A stretch of DNA of 64,000 nucleotides from Sphingosinicella sp. BN140058 (lineage in GTDB: Bacteria > Pseudomonadota > Alphaproteobacteria > Sphingomonadales > Sphingomonadaceae), in contig NZ_CP035501.1 in the NCBI RefSeq assembly GCF_004135585.1, positions 2,489,501 to 2,553,500 of the forward strand, read 5' to 3'. Both the position numbers and the translations under genes were made by a program. A model generated the notes under the pieces. It ran no database searches. It saw only the letters and a program-made list of their open reading frames with translations, and had not been told where the DNA came from. Position 1 is the first letter of the stretch; every line of letters starts with the position of its first letter. Below are positions 1 through 8,535 of this stretch, one piece after another.

Positions 1-597
1 GTCGCCGATCTTTCTGCTCCCGATGCTCCCCGCCGGCTGCTCGGCGAGGTCGAGCGCCTCGGCCTTTCGGTGTCGCGGCTGATCAACAATGCCGGCTTCG
101 GCCTCGCCGGCCGCTTTGCCGCTCTTCCCCTGGCCCGCCAGCGCGCGATGATCGACCTGAACGTCGCGTCCTTGACTGAACTCACCCACCTCGCTCTTCC
201 CGCCATGCTCGCGCGAAGGGAAGGCGGCATTCTCAACATCGCGTCGACGGCCGCTTTCCAGGCCGGCCCCGGAATGGCGGTCTATTTCGCGTCGAAGGCG
301 TTCGTATTGTCGTTCACCGAAGCGCTACATCAGGAATGCAGAGGCACGGGGATCAAGGTCACGGCCCTCTGTCCGGGCCCGACCGCAACCGAATTCGGAG
401 AGGTCGCCGGCGTGACCAGCGGGGATTTCAGCCGCTATTCGCTCGACGCCCGCCGGGTCGTCTCGGCGGGGCTGAACGGGCTGGAGCGCAACCAGGCGGT
501 GGTCATCCCCGGTCTCATGAACAAGGCAACGGCGTATGCCACCCGCCTGCTGCCCCGCGCTCTCCTTCGCCGGATCGTCGCCGGCCTCAAGATCTAG
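1..597 (+). CDS. Short-chain dehydrogenase/reductase, 5' end outside window
   Basis: The reading frame is open from base 1, so the start codon and the N-terminal cofactor-binding glycine motif lie upstream. The remaining 198 codons show classical SDR features: LINNAGFG (the NAG motif of the Rossmann fold), a serine-containing strand NIASTAAFQ, and the catalytic YFASK (YxxxK). After it comes CPGPTATEF, the usual P-G motif that closes over NAD(P). The overall look is the DltE/YqjQ-like subgroup of NAD(P)-dependent oxidoreductases; the substrate cannot be told. The gene is convergent with the LysR gene and the two stop codons overlap in the tetranucleotide CTAG at 594-597. Confidence 0.9.
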   Translation, partial: VADLSAPDAPRRLLGEVERLGLSVSRLINNAGFGLAGRFAALPLARQRAMIDLNVASLTELTHLALPAMLARREGGILNIASTAAFQAGPGMAVYFASKAFVLSFTEALHQECRGTGIKVTALCPGPTATEFGEVAGVTSGDFSRYSLDARRVVSAGLNGLERNQAVVIPGLMNKATAYATRLLPRALLRRIVAGLKI

Positions 598-1478
598 AGC
601 GGCGGCAGGCTCTCGAACAGCCAGTCGTGGAAGATGCGCACCGGCCGACGGGTCAGCGATGAGCGTCGGCAGGCGAACCAATAGCTGTAGGGGCTTTCGA
701 CGGCATGGTCGAACAGCCGGACCAGCCGAGCGTCGCTGGACGCGGAGAGATGGCTCTCCAGCATGAACGCGACGCCGAGGCCCTGGGCCGCGGCGTCGAG
801 GATGAGCTGCCCGGCATCGAAATGGTCGATCGCGGCGGGCTCCAGATTGGGCAGCCCGATCGCTTCGCGCCAATAGGAAAATGTCTCCGGCATGTCGCGG
901 TGGAGGAAGATGGTGGTCCTCGAGAGCTGTGACGGATCGGTGATTGCGTTCGGCCCTTCCTGCACCGTCCTGGATCCGATCGCGATCACGCGGTTGCTGT
1001 CGATCCGGCGCGAATAGAGCGAGGGATCGACCTCCGCGGTGATTGCGATCGCCGCGTCGAGACCGTCGTCCAGCCGGGCGATCCGATTGGCGCCGGTGTC
1101 GAGATCGATGTGCAGGTCGGGATGCGCGTCGCGCAGGTCGGGCAGGTGCGGCATCAGTCGCTGCATCGCGAACAGCGACGGCACCGCGAGGCGCAGGCGC
1201 ATCATCTCGCGATTGCCGATTGCGCGCTCCATCGCCACGGACAGGGCATCGATCGACGGGCCGATTTCGGCGAGCAGGCGCTCGCCGTCGGAGTTGAGGT
1301 GAACGCTCTGGTGACGGCGCTCGAACAGCGGATGGCCGAGATACCGTTCGAGCGCCTGGATCCGACGCGTCAGAGCAGGAGAGGACAGCGAAAGAGCGGC
1401 AGCGGCCTCCTTGACGGAGCCGAGACGCGCAACTTGCACGAAGGCTTCGACAGCGGTCAGCGGCGGCAACCTGCGCAT
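594..1478 (-). CDS. LysR-family transcriptional regulator
   Basis: A 294-residue protein beginning MRRLPPLTAVEAFVQVA. It has an N-terminal LysR winged helix-turn-helix (about residues 5-64, with SVKEAAAALSLSSPALTRRI as the recognition region) and a C-terminal periplasmic-binding-protein-like effector domain. The sequence style is GcvA/AmpR-like. The frame extends upstream to 1622, but the start at 1478 is chosen because AGGAGA lies 10 bases before it and because LysR proteins normally begin here. Nothing about the ligand is visible. The neighbouring dehydrogenase is convergent and not divergent, so the usual LysR target arrangement is absent. The possible small RNA at 1622-1692 lies on the other strand just upstream. 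Confidence 0.88.
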   Translation of the reverse strand: MRRLPPLTAVEAFVQVARLGSVKEAAAALSLSSPALTRRIQALERYLGHPLFERRHQSVHLNSDGERLLAEIGPSIDALSVAMERAIGNREMMRLRLAVPSLFAMQRLMPHLPDLRDAHPDLHIDLDTGANRIARLDDGLDAAIAITAEVDPSLYSRRIDSNRVIAIGSRTVQEGPNAITDPSQLSRTTIFLHRDMPETFSYWREAIGLPNLEPAAIDHFDAGQLILDAAAQGLGVAFMLESHLSASSDARLVRLFDHAVESPYSYWFACRRSSLTRRPVRIFHDWLFESLPPL

Positions 1479-1621
1479 GGTCCTGCATTCTCCTAGCTTG
1501 TGCACCGCAGCAGACCAGCTTCCAACATGGTAACCGGTAGCACCTCTCCTAGCCGCGAGTGCAATGCATGCACCTGTAGCAGCCTTCTTCGCACTTGCAC
1601 AATAACGGAATTTCCCGGACA

Positions 1622-1692
1622 AGGATCAGGCCTTTCAGGCATCCTCTCCTAACAAACTTACGGGCCGCCCCTTTGGGAGCGGCCCTTTTTTT
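1622..1692 (+). ncRNA. Candidate small RNA with anti-Shine-Dalgarno segment
   Basis: Two hairpins are visible on the plus strand. The first pairs AGGAT (1622-1626) with ATCCT (1641-1645) and GCCT (1630-1633) with AGGC (1637-1640). A single-stranded stretch follows, containing CTCTCCTAAC, which is complementary to ribosome-binding sites. The second hairpin is a strong intrinsic terminator at 1662-1692. No protein gene ends here on this strand: the upstream gene runs the other way and the next plus-strand gene starts at 1846. The layout (hairpin, CU-rich loop, terminator) resembles alphaproteobacterial trans-acting sRNAs. No clear promoter was found, so the 5' end is a guess. Confidence 0.35.
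1662..1692 (+). terminator. Rho-independent terminator without an upstream protein gene
   Basis: GGGCCGC (1662-1668) pairs with GCGGCCC (1679-1685), the stem can extend through CCC/GGG around a small loop, and seven T residues follow (1686-1692). The T-run is only on the plus strand, so it terminates plus-strand transcription. Confidence 0.75.
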
Positions 1693-1845
1693 GCGCATCG
1701 TCCTCTAGATCGCCGGACCTGGATTTCCCGCTCGGGGACACGCGCCGCGAGCAGGGCCTTTTTTCGAGCAGCGGGACCTCCCTGCTGGCGTCGCCGTTCA
1801 GGCTTCCTATCTGTTGAGCCGTAACGATCGAGGAGACCCTGGCCG

Positions 1846-4143
1846 ATGGCCGATGAGGACAAGCAGCCGACGCGGCTTCAGGTGGCAACGATGCGGCCCG
1901 AGGATAGCGGCCGAGGGCTGGCCCGCCTGCCCAGGCGGCTCATGAGCGCACTCGAACTGGCCGAGGGCGACGTCATCGAAATCACCGGCAAGCGTGCCAC
2001 GCCGGCCCGCGCCGTCGGTCCCTATCCGGAGGACGAGGGCCTCGACATCATCCGACTCGACGGTCTTCAGCGCGCCAATGCCGAGATCGGTTCGGGCGAT
2101 TTCGTTCAGTTGCGCAAGACCGAATCGAAACCTGCCCAGCGGGTGGTATTCGCGCCGGCCCAGAAGAATTTGCGCCTGCATGGATCCGCCCAGGCCCTGA
2201 AACGGAGCTTCGGTCTGAAGCCGCTCACCGCCGGCGACGTCGTTGCGACCACCGGACAGCAGCAGGTCCAGCGCGGCGACATCCCGCCTGAACTGCGTCA
2301 GATGCTCTATGCGCCGGCTTATGCGCTGCAGGAAATCCGCCTGACCGTCGTCTCCACGGTGCCAAAGGGGATCGTCCACATCGACGCGAACACTGAAGTC
2401 GAGCTCCTCCCCGAATTCACGGAGGCGAGCGACAATCGGCGCGCCGACGTCACCTATGATGATCTCGGCGGCATGGGCGGCACGGTCGATCAGATTCGCG
2501 AGATGGTCGAGCTGCCGCTTCGCTATCCGGAAATCTTCGAGCGGCTCGGAGTGGATCCGCCCAAGGGCGTCCTGCTCTACGGCCCGCCCGGCACCGGCAA
2601 GACCCGGCTTGCCCGCGCCGTCGCAAACGAGAGTGATGCGACCTTCTTCCACATCGCCGGTCCCGAAATCATGGGCTCCGCTTATGGCGAAAGCGAGCGA
2701 CGCCTGCGGGAGGTATTCGAGGAAGCCGCGAAAGCCTCGCCCGCCATCATCTTCATCGACGAGATCGATTCGATCGCCCCCAAGCGCGGGCAGGTCCAGG
2801 GCGAGACCGAGAAGCGTCTGGTCGCCCAGCTCCTTACCTTGCTCGATGGGTTGGAACCGCGCCAGAATCTGGTTGTGATCGCGGCGACCAACCGGCCGGA
2901 AGCGATCGATGAGGCGTTGCGGCGGCCCGGCCGCTTCGATCGCGAGATCGTGATCGGCGTTCCCGACGAGCGTGGCCGCCGGGAAATTCTCGCCATCCAC
3001 ACGCGCGGCATGCCGCTCGACGGCGGCGTCAATCTCCCGGAGCTTGCGCGTCGCACCTACGGGTTCGTCGGTGCGGATCTCGCCGCTCTGACCCGCGAAG
3101 CGGCGATCGAAGCCGTTCGCCGGATCATGCCCAAGATCAATCTCGAAGAAGGGACCATTCCGGCCGAGGTGCTCGACACGCTCTCGGTGCAGGGTGCCGA
3201 TTTCGAGGAAGCGCTGAAGCGCGTCCAGCCGTCGGCGATGCGAGAGGTCATGGTGCAGGCGCCGACCATCGGCTGGGACGATATCGGCGGCGTCGATCAG
3301 GCGCGAGAACGCCTGCGCGAAGGCGTCGAACTGCCGCTGAAGCATCCCGAGGCGTTCAAGCGCATGGGCATTCGGCCGGCGAAGGGCTTTCTCCTTTACG
3401 GGCCTCCAGGCACCGGCAAGACGCTGCTTGCCAAAGCGACGGCGCGTGAGGCGGAGGCCAATTTCATCGCCACCAAATCGTCGGACCTGCTGTCCAAATG
3501 GTATGGGGAAAGCGAGCAGCAGATCGCCCGCCTGTTCGCCCGCGCGCGACAGGTAGCGCCGACCGTGATCTTCATCGACGAGCTCGACAGCCTGGTCCCG
3601 GCAAGAGGCGGCGGCCTTGGCGAACCGCAGGTGACCGAGCGGGTGGTCAACACGATCCTCGCGGAGATGGACGGGCTGGAGGAGCTGGGCTCCGTGGTGG
3701 TCATCGGGGCCACCAACCGGCCCAACCTGATCGATCCGGCGTTGCTTCGGCCCGGCCGGTTCGACGAGCTCATCTATGTCGCCGTTCCCGATCAGGCCGG
3801 GCGTCGGCACATCCTGTCCATTCACACGGCGAAGATGCCGCTCGCCGAAGACGTCGATCTCGACGATCTGGCACACCGGACCGAGCGCTTCACGGGTGCG
3901 GATCTCGAGGACCTCGTCCGCCGGGCGGGTCTGTTCGCGTTGCGCCATTCCCTGGACGCCATCCAAGTCACGCACGACGATTTCAATCGTGCGCTGGAGG
4001 AGACCCGTGCTTCGGTGACTCCGGAGATGGAGAAGGATTATCAGAAGATCCAGGAGAGCCTGAAGCAGGATGCGATGAGCTCCAATGCCGGCATCGGCTT
4101 TATCGCGCCGGGCATGCTCACCCCTCGGGGGCCGAAGGGCTGA
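1846..4143 (+). CDS. CDC48/VAT-type double AAA+ ATPase
   Basis: A 765-residue protein with the full p97/VAT layout. An N-terminal double-psi barrel plus CDC48-2-like domain (about 10-190) is followed by two AAA+ modules. The first has Walker A GPPGTGKT at about 246 and Walker B FIDEIDS near 303. The second has Walker A at about 519 and Walker B FIDELDS near 575. Both have the second region of homology (RRPGRFD and RPGRFDEL), so both look active. The start at 1846 has GAGGAG upstream. In archaea and eukaryotes this hexamer unfolds proteins for degradation; in bacteria it is known but scattered and its partners are little studied. No HbYX proteasome-docking tail is present (C-terminus GMLTPRGPKG). 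The 3' end overlaps the convergent MFS gene by 26 bases. Confidence 0.95.
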   Translation: MADEDKQPTRLQVATMRPEDSGRGLARLPRRLMSALELAEGDVIEITGKRATPARAVGPYPEDEGLDIIRLDGLQRANAEIGSGDFVQLRKTESKPAQRVVFAPAQKNLRLHGSAQALKRSFGLKPLTAGDVVATTGQQQVQRGDIPPELRQMLYAPAYALQEIRLTVVSTVPKGIVHIDANTEVELLPEFTEASDNRRADVTYDDLGGMGGTVDQIREMVELPLRYPEIFERLGVDPPKGVLLYGPPGTGKTRLARAVANESDATFFHIAGPEIMGSAYGESERRLREVFEEAAKASPAIIFIDEIDSIAPKRGQVQGETEKRLVAQLLTLLDGLEPRQNLVVIAATNRPEAIDEALRRPGRFDREIVIGVPDERGRREILAIHTRGMPLDGGVNLPELARRTYGFVGADLAALTREAAIEAVRRIMPKINLEEGTIPAEVLDTLSVQGADFEEALKRVQPSAMREVMVQAPTIGWDDIGGVDQARERLREGVELPLKHPEAFKRMGIRPAKGFLLYGPPGTGKTLLAKATAREAEANFIATKSSDLLSKWYGESEQQIARLFARARQVAPTVIFIDELDSLVPARGGGLGEPQVTERVVNTILAEMDGLEELGSVVVIGATNRPNLIDPALLRPGRFDELIYVAVPDQAGRRHILSIHTAKMPLAEDVDLDDLAHRTERFTGADLEDLVRRAGLFALRHSLDAIQVTHDDFNRALEETRASVTPEMEKDYQKIQESLKQDAMSSNAGIGFIAPGMLTPRGPKG

Positions 4144-5392
4144 AGGCGAAGAACAACCAGAATCCGAGGCAGAGCATCACCGCGCCGATCGTGAGGAAAG
4201 GAAGCGGGAGCCACGTTCCGTAGAGCGCGACTCCCGCTGCCGGCGCTGCGATATAGGCAATTCCGTTGACCGACGTGACCATGCCCGCGGCGACGTTCTG
4301 CTCCGCCGGCCGCACCGCCAGCGAGGCGCCGCTGGTGAAGCCCGGACGAAAGAGGCCGAAGCCCATGGATGCGGCGGCAAAGCCGAGCGTGACGCCGTAC
4401 AAGGTCGTCGCGGTGCCGGTCGCGAGCACCCCGCCTGCGGCGACCAGCGCGCCTGAGGAGACCAGTTGCCGGGGGCTCAGGCGGAGGCGCGGGATCAAGC
4501 CCCATTGCGCGAGCAGGGTCGCCGTCGCTCCGCCCATCAGCACGATGGCGATCGCATGCTGCGCTTCATCGATCGTCAGCTGCAGGCGATCGATGACGAG
4601 GAAGCCGATCACGCCGAGCAGAGCGGCATGGCCATGGCCCCCGATCGTGCCGATCACCAGCCATGGTGCAATCCGTGCATCGCGCCAGCGCAATGGTGCG
4701 TCATCGCCGGTGTCCGCTGCACCATCAGGCCCGATCGCCCCTTGCGACGGATAGTCTGCGACGCTGCCGCGGGCCGGGTAAACGGGTCGGTCGTCGGGGA
4801 GTCCTGTAAGCAATGCGGCGAGCACCAATGCGCCGAGGAGCGCGAACACGAACAGCGGACCGGCAAGCCCGAGCGGCGGAAAGAGGAACAAGGGCGCCAG
4901 CGCCGGGCCGATGATCGTGCCGAGGCCGAACGAGGAGGCGATGGCGGCGAGATTGCGCGTGCGCTGCTCGCCGGCGCTCCGCGCGGCGATATAGGCCTGC
5001 ACCGCCGGTGGGGCTGCCGAGCCGAAGGCGCCGTAGATCGCGCGGCCGAACAGAAAGATGACGAACACGGTAGTCGGCCCGATCCGGCCGATCAGTCCGG
5101 CGGCGAGCACTGTTCCGCAGACCAGCATCGATGCGATGAAGCCCGACAGTCCAAGGCGCATCAGCGCACGTCGGCCGCGCCGGTCGGCGCGCCGCGCCCA
5201 GAGCGGCGCGGTCACCACCCAGATGATCGCCGAAAGGCTGAACGCGACGGCAATCCAGATGTCCGGAATGCCGAGATGGCGCCCGATTGCCGGCATAAGC
5301 GACTGCAGCGCCGTATTCCCCGCTGCAGCCACCAGCATCACGGAGAACAACAGGCCGAAACGACCTTTCGAGATGTTCGTCATGGTCGTCAT
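4118..5392 (-). CDS. MFS transporter (drug-efflux-like)
   Basis: A 424-residue, very hydrophobic protein with about 12 membrane segments. After the second segment it has ARRADRRGRR, the major-facilitator motif A loop. The general shape is that of the TetA/MdtG-type 12-helix exporters of the inner membrane, driven by protons. A hydrophilic central loop lies near residues 200-230. The start is ambiguous between the first ATG at 5392 and ATG at 5383; no good ribosome-binding site precedes either. Its gene is divergent from the methyltransferase at 5525 and convergent with the CDC48 gene. The substrate is unknown. Confidence 0.88.
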   Translation of the reverse strand: MTTMTNISKGRFGLLFSVMLVAAAGNTALQSLMPAIGRHLGIPDIWIAVAFSLSAIIWVVTAPLWARRADRRGRRALMRLGLSGFIASMLVCGTVLAAGLIGRIGPTTVFVIFLFGRAIYGAFGSAAPPAVQAYIAARSAGEQRTRNLAAIASSFGLGTIIGPALAPLFLFPPLGLAGPLFVFALLGALVLAALLTGLPDDRPVYPARGSVADYPSQGAIGPDGAADTGDDAPLRWRDARIAPWLVIGTIGGHGHAALLGVIGFLVIDRLQLTIDEAQHAIAIVLMGGATATLLAQWGLIPRLRLSPRQLVSSGALVAAGGVLATGTATTLYGVTLGFAAASMGFGLFRPGFTSGASLAVRPAEQNVAAGMVTSVNGIAYIAAPAAGVALYGTWLPLPFLTIGAVMLCLGFWLFFAFSPSAPEG

Positions 5393-5524
5393 CGGGGGAA
5401 GGTCCCGGAAAAGATGCGGTCTGTCCCGAAAACGTCAGAAATCTTGCCGGGACGAGCCTCGCCCTTGCCATTGGCGCGTTGATTTGCCAACGCATCGAGC
5501 ACTCAGCATTTCACAGGACGCGGC

Positions 5525-6148
5525 ATGACTCTTTCCGGCGAACAGGTGCAGGCATCGCGCGCATTCGCGCGACGGGGAACTGGGAACCCGTTCTGGCACT
5601 TCCTCCGCGGCTTCATCAAACACCCGGTGATGGTCGGTTCGATCATTCCCTCGTCGAAGACGCTGATCGACCGCATGCTCGATCCCGTCGATTGGGCCAA
5701 TTGCAAGCTGTTCGTCGAATATGGCCCCGGGGTCGGTACCTTCACGCAGCACGTGCTCGATCGCATGACGCCCGACGCGACCCTGCTGACGATCGACACG
5801 AATGACGATTTCACGGGCTATCTGAACGGCAAGTTCCGCGATTCCCGCCTGCAGGCGGTTACCGGATCCGCCGCCGACGTTCGCCAGATCATGGCCGATC
5901 TCGGCTTCGACCATGCCGATTACATCCTCTCCGGCCTGCCATTTTCGACGCTGCCGCCTGGGGTGGGGCCGGCGATCGCCGCCGCCACCGCGGATGCGCT
6001 CCGTCCCGGAGGCGCCTTCCTGGTCTACCAATTCTCGCCGAAGGTGCTCGATTTCCTGAAGCCAAACTTCGAGCGCATCGATCGCGCGTTCGAGTGGGTG
6101 AACATTCCGCCGGCACAGCTTTTTTGGTGCTGGAAGGACGGCGAGTGA
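5525..6148 (+). CDS. Class I SAM-dependent methyltransferase, PmtA-like
   Basis: A 207-residue protein. The N-terminal segment FLRGFIKHPVMVGSIIPSSK and the SAM-binding FVEYGPGVGTFT (motif I) resemble phospholipid N-methyltransferases of the Rhodobacter/Sinorhizobium PmtA type and related small methyltransferases. Those enzymes methylate phosphatidylethanolamine at the membrane face. SGLPFSTLPP corresponds to the motif IV loop. AGGA precedes the ATG by 7 bases. Its convergent neighbour at 6223 is a phospholipase D-type enzyme, so two putative phospholipid enzymes sit together, which supports a membrane-lipid role. Assignment to phosphatidylcholine synthesis is inference; an rRNA or small-molecule methyltransferase cannot be excluded. 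Confidence 0.75.
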   Translation: MTLSGEQVQASRAFARRGTGNPFWHFLRGFIKHPVMVGSIIPSSKTLIDRMLDPVDWANCKLFVEYGPGVGTFTQHVLDRMTPDATLLTIDTNDDFTGYLNGKFRDSRLQAVTGSAADVRQIMADLGFDHADYILSGLPFSTLPPGVGPAIAAATADALRPGGAFLVYQFSPKVLDFLKPNFERIDRAFEWVNIPPAQLFWCWKDGE

Positions 6149-6163
6149 GCGGCGCGCGCGCGT

Positions 6164-6198
6164 GATGGACCGAGCCGGCCCGCTCCGGCTCTTCCATC
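6164..6198. terminator. Hairpin between convergent genes
   Basis: GAGCCGG (6172-6178) pairs with CCGGCTC (6185-6191) and the stem extends outwards through GATGGA and TCCATC with a small bulge. It lies between two convergent genes (stops at 6148 and 6223). There is no long T-run, so it may act as a weak bidirectional terminator. Confidence 0.45.
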
Positions 6199-6222
6199 GA
6201 GCGGGTTGGCATCGCGCTTCGA

Positions 6223-7440
6223 TCAGCTGCGGAAGTTGAGCCGGCGCGCGATCCTGTAATCCGCAATGGCGACCAGGAAGTAGGCCGCCGCCCATTTCAG
6301 CCGCGTAAGGGGCGTGCGGTCCCGGCGATGACTTTCGACCGTGATCTCGCGACTGTTCTCGATCTCGCCATCGGCGAAGCGCCGCATTTCCGCAGCGAAT
6401 GCGGCATCCTCCACGCGCAGCATCATCTCGAGATTGAGGAACAGGCTGCGCATGTCGAAATTGGCCGAGCCGATATGGACGACGTCGTCCACGACGAACA
6501 GCTTCGTGTGGAGTTTGGTCGGCTGATACTCGAAGATCCGGACGCCGCGCTTCAGCAACCACCAATAGGTATTGCGAGCGGCGCCGATGGTGGCGCTGTT
6601 GTCCGATTTCGATGCGGTGATCAGGCGCGTGCGGCCGCCGCGTCGGACGACGCGGGCCATGCGGCGCAACATGCCGAGGCTCGGCGCGAAATAGGCGGCA
6701 ACGACATCGAGTCGCGTTGCGCTGCGCATGTCGCGGCGAACCGCCCGCGCCCAGGGCGAGAGACGGCGCGTCGGTCCTCCGAACAGCCAATCGAGCTTGC
6801 CGCGGTCGACGCTGTGCTGCTGCAGCATGCGCCGGAGATCGCGTATCCGGCCATGGGGCTGCTGTGCCCAGGCGAACAGATCGTCGAAGTAACGGATCAG
6901 GCATGCAACGCCGTCTCCCTCCACCTGCAGGCCGAGATCCCGCCAGGCGCCCGCTTCCACGGTGCCGAAATAATCGTCGGAGATGTTGAAGCCGCCGATG
7001 ATGACCTTGCGGCCATCGGCAAGCGCCAGCTTCTGGTGGTTGCGCAGCAGGTAGCGGCGGCCCCATTTCGGGATGAAGGTGCAGAAAGCGGCGGGACTGT
7101 CGGCCAGCGGCTGGAAAAACTCGCGATTGGTCGTCGAACCGAAGCCGTCGACGAGCAGGGCCACCTTCACGCCGCGATGCGCCGCTCCAATCAGCGCATC
7201 CCGGACACGGGTGCCCGCGGCGTCGTCGAGGAACATGTAATAGAGAAAGCGAAGGCTTTCCTGCGCCTGATCGATGAGCGCGATGACGGCGTCGAGACGT
7301 GCCGGGCCGTCGGCAATCAGGCTGAGTCGATTGCCCTCGACGATGGTTCCGAAAGCCTCTTCTCCCGCCATGTTCTCGTTCATGGTCCCCGCCATGCGAG
7401 CGGCGTGCGTGGAGTGCAACCCCAGGCGGCACATTGACAT
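6223..7440 (-). CDS. Phospholipase D-superfamily protein, cardiolipin synthase-like
   Basis: A 405-residue protein with two HKD catalytic motifs: NHQKLALADG near residue 135 and LHTKLFVVDD near residue 311, each followed by GGFN or GSANFD. Two such motifs forming one active site are the signature of cardiolipin synthases and related phosphatidyltransferases. There are no N-terminal membrane helices as in E. coli ClsA, so it resembles the ClsB/ClsC type. The start at 7440 is supported by GGAGG six bases upstream. Its 5' region overlaps the probable rpoZ promoter on the other strand. The substrate (two phosphatidylglycerols or another donor) is inferred from the family only. Confidence 0.87.
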   Translation of the reverse strand: MSMCRLGLHSTHAARMAGTMNENMAGEEAFGTIVEGNRLSLIADGPARLDAVIALIDQAQESLRFLYYMFLDDAAGTRVRDALIGAAHRGVKVALLVDGFGSTTNREFFQPLADSPAAFCTFIPKWGRRYLLRNHQKLALADGRKVIIGGFNISDDYFGTVEAGAWRDLGLQVEGDGVACLIRYFDDLFAWAQQPHGRIRDLRRMLQQHSVDRGKLDWLFGGPTRRLSPWARAVRRDMRSATRLDVVAAYFAPSLGMLRRMARVVRRGGRTRLITASKSDNSATIGAARNTYWWLLKRGVRIFEYQPTKLHTKLFVVDDVVHIGSANFDMRSLFLNLEMMLRVEDAAFAAEMRRFADGEIENSREITVESHRRDRTPLTRLKWAAAYFLVAIADYRIARRLNFRS

Positions 7441-7462
7441 TCCGGGCCTCCGTGATTAGCTG
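7434..7462 (+). promoter_or_regulatory. Probable sigma-70 promoter of rpoZ
   Basis: TTGACA at 7434-7439, a 17-base spacer and TAGCTG at 7457-7462, giving a leader of about 35 bases before the rpoZ ATG. The -35 is a perfect consensus; the -10 is weak, as is common in alphaproteobacteria. It overlaps the start of the divergent phospholipase D gene. Confidence 0.45.
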
Positions 7463-7503
7463 CCCCTTTCACCTACAGCCTCAGTTTTGAGCGGAGCTGC
7501 TTC

Positions 7504-7845
7504 ATGGCGCGCGTTACCGTCGAAGATTGCGTCGACAAGATCCCGAACCGGTTCGATCTCGTTCTGCTGGCGGCGCAACGCGCCCGTCAGATCTCCGGAG
7601 GGGCCGATCTCACCCTCGATCGCGACCGCGACAAGAACCCCGTCGTCGCCCTCCGCGAGATTGCGGAAGAGACGGTTCGGCCCAAACAGCTGACCGAGGC
7701 TCTGGTCGGCAACCTGCAGCGTGTCCAGATCGACGACGACGAGGCTCCGGACGAGGTCGGCTCGCTCAGCGCTTCGGCCGAGGCGCTCCGCCTCACCGCA
7801 GCCGCCCCGCCGCGCAACAACAATGCAGGCGGCGATTACGAATAA
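7504..7845 (+). CDS. rpoZ: RNA polymerase omega subunit
   Basis: A 113-residue protein beginning [20 protein letters not shown], the highly conserved start of omega. It continues with [11 protein letters not shown] and [13 protein letters not shown], also conserved. Omega binds the beta' subunit, helps RNA polymerase assembly and forms part of a ppGpp-binding site in many proteobacteria. The acidic and Ala/Pro-rich C-terminal tail is normal for the alphaproteobacterial form. It is followed by a strong terminator. As in many bacteria it lies near the (p)ppGpp enzyme gene (8536), though here an HxlR gene on the opposite strand separates them. Confidence 0.97.
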   Translation: MARVTVEDCVDKIPNRFDLVLLAAQRARQISGGADLTLDRDRDKNPVVALREIAEETVRPKQLTEALVGNLQRVQIDDDEAPDEVGSLSASAEALRLTAAAPPRNNNAGGDYE

Positions 7846-7881
7846 GAAAAAAGCCCCGGATCGAAGGATCCGGGGCTTTTT
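7846..7881. terminator. Bidirectional rho-independent terminator
   Basis: GCCCCGGATC (7853-7862) pairs perfectly with GATCCGGGGC (7867-7876) around a four-base loop. An A-run precedes and a T-run follows, so it serves both rpoZ on the plus strand and the HxlR gene on the minus strand. Confidence 0.9.
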
Positions 7882-7900
7882 CGATGCGGCGCGATCCGGA

Positions 7901-8383
7901 TTATGCGGCGTCCTGTGTCCTGACTTGCGTGCGCTCGACCCATTCCATGTCGTCGGCGGCGAGAATTCTCCCGTCCAGCGCTCTGACCTGCATCGGCGCG
8001 ATCGGCCGCCGCGTGTTCCGGTCGACGAGCACCAGGCTGCTCGGACCCTCGGCCACCCAGCTTTCCCCCCACTGACGCAACGCGATCAGCACCGGCATCA
8101 ATTCCTGACCCTTGTCGGTCAGACGATAGGCGACCCGTCGCCGATCGTTTGGGTCCGGTTCCCGCTTCAGAATGCCATGCTCGACCAGGCGGCCGAGCCG
8201 GTTGGAGAGGATGTTGCGGGCAATTCCGAGCGTCGACTGGAACTCCTCGAAATGTTCGAGACCGTTGAAGGCGGCGCGAAGGATCAGGAAGGACCAGCGT
8301 TCGCCGACCACCTCCAGTGCCGCGGCGATGCCGCAGCCCGTGAACAATTCCCTCAGTTGCTCAGCGCGGGTCATGGCATTCAT
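7901..8383 (-). CDS. HxlR-family winged-helix transcriptional regulator
   Basis: The HxlR domain occupies about the first 100 residues from the chosen start: CGIAAALEVVGERWSFLILR, then GLEHFEEFQ and NILSNRLGRLVEHGIL, which form the winged helix-turn-helix, then the wing DPNDRRRVAYRLT. A C-terminal part of about 50 residues (RNTRRPIAPMQVRALDGR) is a common extension in this family. The frame is open upstream to 8452, but MNAMTRAEQ at 8383 fits family length (160 residues). The single Cys in TGCGIAA is at the place where some HxlR proteins sense redox or aldehydes. No target is evident; its gene faces rpoZ and is divergent from rsh. Confidence 0.88.
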   Translation of the reverse strand: MNAMTRAEQLRELFTGCGIAAALEVVGERWSFLILRAAFNGLEHFEEFQSTLGIARNILSNRLGRLVEHGILKREPDPNDRRRVAYRLTDKGQELMPVLIALRQWGESWVAEGPSSLVLVDRNTRRPIAPMQVRALDGRILAADDMEWVERTQVRTQDAA

Positions 8384-8535
8384 GGGCCTGGTTTTTCCCT
8401 CTCGCCCCATCGTTCCCGCGATTGGTAGCATAATGCAAGGGGCAAGATTCATCCGCGGTAAATGTTTGCCGATTGCGGCACTTGGGGCACATGATCAGGC
8501 TTGCAACCGTGCCGCGCCGCACCCAAAGTCTGCCT

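Noticed and set aside
1807..3975. Long open frame on the minus strand opposite the CDC48 gene
   Set aside because: It has no recognisable domain, is rich in Arg, Gly and Asp as expected from an antisense frame in GC-rich DNA, and covers a well-supported gene.
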